Positions 56,601-64,000 of a DNA stretch of 64,000 nt are shown one piece after another (the stretch's first letter is position 1; every line of letters begins with the position of its first letter). Source of the DNA: Himantopus leucocephalus (lineage: Eukaryota; Chordata; Aves; Charadriiformes; Recurvirostridae). Location of the stretch: positions 71,487,435 to 71,551,434 of the forward strand of contig RSEF01000001.1 in NCBI GenBank assembly GCA_003993805.1, written 5' to 3'. The translations under genes and the position numbers were made by a program. The notes under the pieces are model-generated. The model made no database searches. It saw nothing but the letters and a program-made list of their open reading frames with translations, and was not told the origin of the DNA.

Positions 56601-57089
56601 AGAGAAGTCTAGACAAAGTAATGCTTTCCTGTATCTTCACAAGACTATTGGTTTGCTTATGCCTTAGTCTTTGTCTTCAAAGTTGTTAGAATTATAATGA
56701 AGAACATTAGACTGATTTAAACAAGATGTCAGGTTCTGAATGTTGTATAAGTTACAGACTTTTTTAAAAAAGATTTTTAGTGTAGAGTTATATAATATGA
56801 ACATTATTTGCACTATACAAAGACATATCCCTGGTAAATACATTCTTTGAAAAAAAAAGTCATTTTTCTTGTGCAGCAAAGGGACAAAGTAGCTTTAGGT
56901 CTATTCATAAAAAAGGTCAAATAGCTTAAGCCATTTATCCATCATAATAACTACGGTACTATTATGAATAAAAGCTTCAACCTTTTCTTCCATGTCTTAA
57001 TTTTCAAGGGGATTCACAAAGATTTAGTAGCATGACTCCCATTAGAATATATCACATATCTAAATGAACACACTCTACCCTAAGAACTG
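53694..57089. other. Unique AT-rich DNA
   Basis: AGTGTACAAGGAGA is duplicated at 53846-53859 and 53864-53877. CTTTTTTAAAAAAG at 56759-56772 is a palindrome. No interspersed repeat or gene was recognised. Confidence 0.5.
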
Positions 57090-57215
57090 AGATGTTAGGA
57101 CCCAATTCAGCAAACGTATATTCAGGCAAGTAACTTCACTTACATTTACATTCTCATTACATTCAGTGGAACTACTGAATTCTACATTTTCAGGATCAAG
57201 CTATTAAATGTAAGA
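57090..57215. repeat. Old sauropsid short repeat (possible MITE remnant)
   Basis: GGACCCAATTCAGCAAACGT, then a CATTCAGTGGAACTACTGAA centre and TCAGGATCAAG, follow the layout of a palindromic repeat I know from reptiles and birds. That repeat starts near CCCAATTCAGCAAA, has a CAATGGGACTACTCA-like core and a GCAGGATC-like end. It is diverged and identified from memory. Confidence 0.4.
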
Positions 57216-60200
57216 CAGGAAAACAGCTTGCAATCATAATTCTAAACAGAAGAATTTTAATATACAGTTATATCAATAATTTACTACAGTATTGTGGATT
57301 CATAGTTTCTGAATTGAGCACAGCATGATTTTTCAGTTATCAGAAAATTAGTTAGATTATGTTTCCACTGTTGAGAATTGGCTATTTTTTCCTCCTTGGA
57401 GTTTTTCTTACATAAATCAACTGGCAATTATTTGCTGTTAAACATTTCTACTAAATTGAAATCAAGGACTCTCACATATGCAGCAAGGTTATTGAATTGA
57501 TGATTTGTTCATTTTAATCTGCACACAAAGGAAGACACTACAATGTTTTGTGGGGGTAGAAATTCTAACAGCTCTTCAGAATTGTTGCCATACTCTGAAG
57601 AATTAGCTTAAGGGAACTTCAATTGGAGATTTCCTTGGAAAGACTCCCCGTGGTCTCCATAGGCTTTAGATCGCACCCTAGGTGTTGCAGTGGATTAGAA
57701 AACAAAGGCTATTGCAATTATGCTTATGGAAAACAAAACACTAGAATACATCTTCCTAAAATAATTGGAATGACTCTAGGAGTAAAATGAAATGAATATT
57801 TGAAGAATATCTATACTCTAGTTAATCTGATTTCATCTGACCCTGTATTTGTAATAAGAAACGCATATTTGGGTACAGACCCACTCCCAAAGTCATCAGT
57901 AAAACTATTTTCCTTTTCTTACGTGGGGTAAGATTTAACCGTGGAATGTATTAGAGTCCACAGCTAAGAGGGAGGACATATGAAAGAAAAGCTTTAATCT
58001 CTTAACTTGTTCAATCCCATTGTTTTAAAGGACATGATTCTCTTGCAATGTTATCAAGCAACCATGCACCCGGGTCACTGTGGACCAAGATACTGTGAGC
58101 AACACTGAAATGATGAAAGTATTTTTATGTATGATAAAAATATTGCATTACTGACTTGACACTCTATTTTGGAAAAAGGATCAGAAATTATAAATTTCAG
58201 TTTTAGTTGTACTGCATTTGCTGTGATAATGCAAATGGGGACTCAGTGGCAAAGAAACTAAGGTCACCTTTGTTCTTCATGTTTATATTCAAAAGTAATA
58301 CTGACAGCTCTGGACATCGGGGTAAGACCAGTAATCCAAAGATAATTCTGCTTGCTTTATTATTCTTGTGTCTGGTTTATAGTGTATTTACAGCTGAGGT
58401 GAAATACATATTTTCTTACTTTAATCTTTATTACCTACCAGAACATAAGCTGGTAGTTGCTTTCTGTCCCCTTAGACAGTCCACCATTAAAAATAATAAA
58501 AAATACTGATTTAAACAATAACAACTTTTTTTTCCTCTGAACACACATAGAAGACTCTGTTCCCTATCAAAACCAATGAGGTAGGCATTCAACACCATCA
58601 CATCTGAGCTGTAAGGATCTGTGCCGAGCTCAGCACTGAAACTCTTTGTAATGAATAGGAATAAGCAAGAAGCTTTGGGGAATGGGACTCAGATTGGCCA
58701 CCTGCATACGTGAGTGTGTAACTTCAGCCAGCCAACAGGAAGCTCCAGGAAGAAAAGCATGTCTGAACATTTAAGGTTATGTTTTCATTATATGGTAGGC
58801 GTTTCTGTCCCAGCCATATATTGCCACCTCGTTTGGATAGTGGTACTTCCTCATCTGTAAGTAGGCACAACTATTACTGAAAGGTGATATCAAATGTATC
58901 AGGAGCCAATGTGACTGAAAATATAGATATTCATGTATTTAGTGAAGGTACCACAGGAGGTCTTTTACATTATTCTAAAATTGTAATCATATATTTTTTT
59001 CTCATTTCATTCTGACTTGTGTCCAGCAAAAACTCCAGCATGATTTCAGTTCCAGTACTTTCACTAACTGCATAAGTATTTTTTGTTAATCACATTTCCT
59101 CAGCCCATCTCACAGCACAGGCCATTAATAGCCATGTCTGCCTGCAGCTGGGGAGGTAAAATACCGTTATTGTCTCTAGAATAAAATAGCAGGCCAAACT
59201 GTCTTTTGGTTTAGCTTGGCTTCTTTTCCTTGGTTCCAAACTACCTCAGAGACAGAAATGCAAGGATTTCAGGGACAGCATAATGAAGGAAAAGTATAAC
59301 AGTTCTTAGGCGTGCTGTTGGTGTGCTTAGGTGAGAGGGGAAATTTTCTGATTCTTTTTTTCTGCTATTATTTCTGAATGTCCACTATGATAAGGTCTTT
59401 TATGTATTATGCATAAAGCTGCATAATATAAACAAGGCTGGGTTTTTTGGTGAAATCTCAGAATATAAGCCTGTGGGATCTGTGGAAACATACTTGCATT
59501 TGCGTGCTTTTCCTTCTAACTGGGTTTCAAAACTCAAGAGACCAAGAGCAAAATACTATTGCACAAATAACTAAGTTTTCTGGTTATCACTATGAACTAG
59601 AAAATCTAGGTATTTTCCTCTTATCTCTATTTTCTCCTCTATAAGCACAAGTAATGTAAAGTATACTAAAAATGGATAATTCCCTAAAGTCACTCTAATT
59701 CTCTCTCAAATCATAAATCTCTTACCTAATTCCATTTTTCATATTATCAAATCACTATTAAGAACTTTTATACAGCGATAAACCTAAAAAAATTACTATT
59801 AAAATCTATAAACCAGGCTATTTGAATTGCATTAAATTATAATCTTATTCAGAACCATGCTAGTTAGCTTATTTCATTTCAAAAGTGAATGAAATAAACT
59901 AAATATCTTAATTCTCATTAACAGATTTATTATAGTTTAGATTAAAATATTATATAAAATATATCAGAATATTATATATGTATTTAATTCTCATTCACAT
60001 TTCTGTGCAAAAGGGGAAAAAACCCCAACCTAGATAGCAGTGATAAAAAGAGATGTCATTTTTCTATTTCTGCCATTACAATAACTTTTTGTTACACCTT
60101 TTTGCTTTAAGCAGAATAACTTAAGCTATCCAGAAATGACAGAGTTAATGTTCCTTAATTCTTTTAGCGATATGCTTTCTCCAGCTTTAGTCATTATTCA

Positions 60201-62298
60201 ACGCCTAGTAAGTACACAGAAACTGTAGCTCCTTGTATCTGCCCTGGTTAATTTTAAAAGAGAAATTGATCTTTATGTAACCATATCCGAGTGGTGGCGT
60301 TTTAATTCCACTGAAGGCTGCGTGCCTCTTTTATTGGCACCTTTACTCTTCAAGACTGACATAGAAAGTACCCTGCTATGTAGTCACATGAGACCAAAAC
60401 AAAGGACGCTGCAAAGTTAGGGCTCCCACAAATGCACACATTCTGACAGTGTCAGAAATTTCCATACTAAGCCCCGTTCTTACCTCAGTGAAGAATTTCA
60501 ACTTAATAACATACTTGAAGTTAGAGAGGCCGTCCTGGTTTGAGTTCATTTTGTGAAAGCAGTTGTATTAGTATTTCTCTGGCTGTTTTTATGATTTTTT
60601 AATTGGTGCCTGTATTGGTTTTGTCTTTAGTGGAAAACTTCAGTAGAATGCAGACGAATGGTGTATCAGTGGCTACATTGTTCCTGTCTATCTTAAGAAA
60701 ACTAATCAAATCCATTAAACTTTTTTTTTTCTACACAGATATAATCTGATCATTTAAAAGAAGGAAACACAATTGCACTGTAAATTATGAAGCTTCTCCT
60801 TTGCTAAAATAATGATTCTGATTAGAAATAGAAGGGAAGAATAGCATCTCTAAAACCTAGGTTGGGCTCCCAGTCTTCAAAATAAGCATGGAAAGAGAAT
60901 AGTTTAAAGTCACGAGGAAAAGGAAAGTTCATAAAATGTGAAAATAGACAATGTAGGTGTAATTTATCTAGAATTAAAAACAAAACCAAACAAACTAACA
61001 CACAACAAAACTGAAACCATGCTAGTAATGAATGAGGATTAATATAGACAAACATAATTAAGGGTAGAATAGACCTATGTAAGTGGTATAAAACAGAAAA
61101 TAAAAAATGAAGAGAAAGGACAGCAGAATGAAGTTGAGTGTAAAAGAAGGTGGGGAGGCAGAAGGAAGGTCACACAACAGGCTATGATTAAGAAGAAAAT
61201 TTTCAAGTATAACAGGAACAAAGGGTCAGCAGGAGAAGCAGCACACCCTATGAAAGATGGCAAAGGTAATTTATTGTCAAAAGAGGCAGATATCACTTAA
61301 AATAAAATGGATTTGCTTCAGTGTTTAAAAAGGGTGACAGAGGATAGCTCTGAGAAAAAGACATAAATTTCCCAGGGGAGGAAGAAGGAGAAATACTAAG
61401 GGTAATCACATCAGGAGAGCTGAAGTAATTAGGACATCTAGCAGTTGATAAGACTGTAAGGCAAGATGAAGTCCATTGAAGAATTCTTTAAAGAATGCAG
61501 CAAAAAAAGCAGAAACAGACACTTTTTTTTTTCTGAATCCCTAAGAGTTCTGAAGAAAAGTAGACATAAGTAACATGTGCATAATTAAGATGACAACAGC
61601 AGACAGAAATACAGTTTTCACTCCTAATTTGTATTTTCAGTAGTAACTCATAAACTATTCATATTCAAATTTGATTTTGTCTGCATCACGAAAAAGTTAG
61701 GCAGTGCCAAGTTAAAGCAGGAGATAAAAAGGTGCTTATATCCTCTGAGAATTTGATGTAAGATCCTAGAGAATAATATTTTGAAACTGATTACTAATTT
61801 CCAGTAAAAAAAATCTGATTAACATAAAGTCAGTTAAAAAGATTCTCATCCTTTATTTCTTTTTGTGCACAGAAATTTTTATTATTATCTTTATCACAAA
61901 AAACAGAAACTGAAGAGTTACCAAATTTGAAATTTTAGAGTTAAAATTATGAATTGCCATTTTTTCATGAAGGTGAGAGTTAAATATCATAAATGTCTAT
62001 AACTTACACTGGATGCATTTTTCTCCCATTCATCAAAGGGTTGTATGATCATATGAACCAATATAAAATCCACTGAAGTGAGCAGGATTTTGTCAATTAA
62101 CTTTAATTGTCTTTCAACCAGATCACATTACATAGCTGTATATTGAGATGTGTAATACATGCTATGAAGTTCTTCAAAAGTTTGAGTTTCCGAAGAATGG
62201 CATTAAGAACCATAAAAAGTCACAGAAAAATGTATTTTCAGAGATATTTCATTAGGATTTACAGTTATGCCAGATACAGACTTTTGAATTAGTTGGTA
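57216..62298. other. Unique AT-rich DNA without recent retroelements
   Basis: No gene was recognised. A/C-only low-complexity sequence lies near 60975-61018, and a purine-skewed tract covers 60830-61560. The 60100-60340 part is of mixed composition and lacks simple repeats, so it is a possible conserved non-coding element. Confidence 0.5.
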
Positions 62299-62873
62299 TG
62301 AGACACCCCTGGTACCCATCTTGTGATGTGCCAGCTTTTGACTTCTGACTATGCCACTTGCACTTTGCGAGTTTCAGAACACCAACCTCACCTAGGTTAT
62401 TATATAGCTAACCCTAGCCTATAACTTCATGTCAAGCGATGATTTGAGAGAATCAAGGGGTGGAAGTGACACCCTGTGTCCTAACACCCGACCCCTTGGC
62501 AGACATAGTCGGCACAGGCAGACTGCTGGCACCCTGCCCCCTGATACCCTGCCCTTTGACCGATGTCAGCAGCGTAGGCAGGATGCCGCCCACATTATGC
62601 ATGTACGGTATGCTTCTATCAAATCACACTGCCATCGGTGGAGCCAAGGGGTGGACTCTTACTCACCTTCACGAGCCATTTGTGTGATTGGCTGTTGCTG
62701 CCAGATGACCCAGACACCTAGCATCCCTGGCAGTCCACCGGAGCCATGGCATCGCTTGTGATCCTCTGTCTGCTACTGGTGATTGAGTGAGTCACCGTAT
62801 GGGTACGTTGTTGCTCATCTTTCCTACTGCCTTAATAAGGCTTTACTTTATATCGTTGTCAGACTCCATTACA
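62299..62873 (+). mobile_element. Endogenous retrovirus LTR, plus strand
   Basis: The block is GC-rich in AT-rich flanks. Its 3' part is typical of a bird LTR: TGATTGAGTGAGTCACCG, GTTGTTGCTCATC, then CCTTAATAAGGCTTTACTTT with a variant polyadenylation signal at about 62833-62838, then TGTCAGACTCCATTACA to the end at 62873. A TG start fits at 62299 (TGAGACACCCC). Flanking five bases (TGGTA and GTTTA) do not match, so the boundaries or the insertion site have decayed. There is no internal proviral sequence on either side. An open frame of 110 codons inside it reflects GC content only. Confidence 0.62.
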
Positions 62874-63782
62874 GTTTAAGACCACAGTCACCCTTACTTC
62901 AACCAAATTTCAAAAGTACTGGCAATTAAAGGCAAATTGTCATTATACAGAAACTATTGAATATGGACTTGTTTGACATGCACGGAAGTCAATAGCTATT
63001 AAAATATTAAATTACAGAGTTCCTAAAAATAAGTCCACTAGTTCATGTATGTTTTACAAACCTATCTTTAATGTTTTGTAAAGTTTTATTTTAAGTATAT
63101 CAAGAGATGTAATGTCCAGCTCTTTTTATAATGTCTGATTCTGTACTTCCCTTACTGTTTGTTTAAAAGACAGTGCCTATTAGCTTGCAATAATAGAGGC
63201 ATGTGATATTCTGATTTTGTAGCAATATGCTTTTTCTTTTTTTTCTATAAGAACTACTGCTAAAATAGCTTCCTTTTTTTTCATAGCCATGTCTGAAGTA
63301 CTGCAGAAAAACTGAAAAATATGGAGTAAGTCTTAATAGGTACACTAAGAATATATGAGCAGGAACTGTATGAAATAATAATGCCTTTAATAAGGGAAAT
63401 CACAAAATGCAAATTCTGTGGAATTTGTCTCTATGGAGACCTGTGGTATGAAGATGCAATGAAGTAGAAAGCAAGGATGGCACTATTATTGGAGGTGATA
63501 GGGAATTCTGCAAAAAACAAGATCTGGGCAAATTCCAAGTATCCTTATTCATTGAATAACTCTCAGATGACAGTGACATCAGAGTGTCCCTTGAAATGAT
63601 AGCACGGACAAGAGAAAAACAATAGTTTCTATAGAGTAAGAAGTTCTTACTTTGAAGGAAGTGGGCCTTGTACTTTTTTAAAAAAAACACAACAAACTAA
63701 ACTAAAAACCCCCAAAACAAACAAAACCCCTCTCCTGTGAAATCAGAGCTGGATTAGTATGTTGATTGATAAGAAGGCACTG
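62874..63782. other. Unique AT-rich DNA
   Basis: An A/C-only stretch lies at about 63680-63728. No gene was recognised. Confidence 0.5.
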
Positions 63783-63800
63783 CATACATATATATGTATG
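63783..63800. repeat. 18-bp perfect palindrome
   Basis: CATACATATATATGTATG is its own reverse complement. Confidence 0.93.
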
Positions 63801-64000
63801 TCTGTTTCCCAAAACAACCTATAAATAAAAGTATGATGGTGTTTCTCAATGCATGAAGTCTTTAGTTATATTTATTTTAGTTTCTGTTATTCACAAATAA
63901 TTTATTGTAAAGACTAATGGGAAGTCTGCTTTTTCCTTGTTACAAGACCTCATCACATCCTGGCTTAGACAATGCGATAAAAAAATTTTATGCACAAATG
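63801..64000. other. Unique AT-rich DNA at window end
   Basis: Nothing was recognised. Confidence 0.5.

Noticed and set aside
56759..56772. CTTTTTTAAAAAAG palindrome
   Set aside because: Fourteen bases made of T6 and A6 are expected by chance in DNA this AT-rich.
62429..62761. 110-codon plus-strand frame
   Set aside because: It lies wholly inside the LTR, which does not encode protein in these elements.

Overview
This looks like 64 kb of avian nuclear DNA with no protein-coding gene I can name. It is AT-rich, codon-like reading is sparse, and the repeats are typical of birds: eleven CR1 LINE fragments, several ending in the ATTCTATG-type 3' octamer tail, plus endogenous retrovirus LTRs of types I know from bird genomes. 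There is no rRNA, tRNA, CRISPR array, operon structure or bacterial signal. The window is best read as intergenic or deep intronic DNA. A 100-base run of N at 32643-32742 and single Ns at 14543 and 53685 show a draft assembly.

Layout. 1-200: CR1 3' end. 1530-1960: GC-richer LTR-like block. 5690-6587: avian LTR-type repeat with an internal minisatellite. 7050-7395 and 13354-13880: CR1 on the minus strand. 20580-21780: two CR1 pieces in opposite orientation, nearly touching. 24205-24903: 3' end of a provirus, with a polypurine tract followed by an LTR. 31890-32742: CR1 mosaic ending in the assembly gap. 34725-35150: a much older CR1/L3-like copy. 35570-36255: solo LTR on the minus strand with a 5-bp target duplication. 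39552-41172 and 45018-46178: the two longest CR1 copies, with reverse-transcriptase reading-frame remnants. 50092-50715: CR1 on the minus strand. 50716-62298: 11.6 kb with no recent retroelement that I recognise. 62299-62873: LTR on the plus strand.

Open frames outside the repeats are short (121 codons or fewer) and fit chance expectation. A few lie between good-looking splice acceptors and donors: minus strand at 13141-13295 and 14027-14142, plus strand at 10428-10512, 35330-35472 and 37806-38057. Their codon phases do not chain into one transcript and I recognise no protein family. They are given as candidates only.

No new biological system is evident. The most useful leads are the solo LTR with intact target duplication next to an exon-like segment, the polypurine tract/LTR junction, the retroelement-poor 11.6-kb stretch, and the exon candidates. 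All repeat names come from sequence memory, not from a database search.
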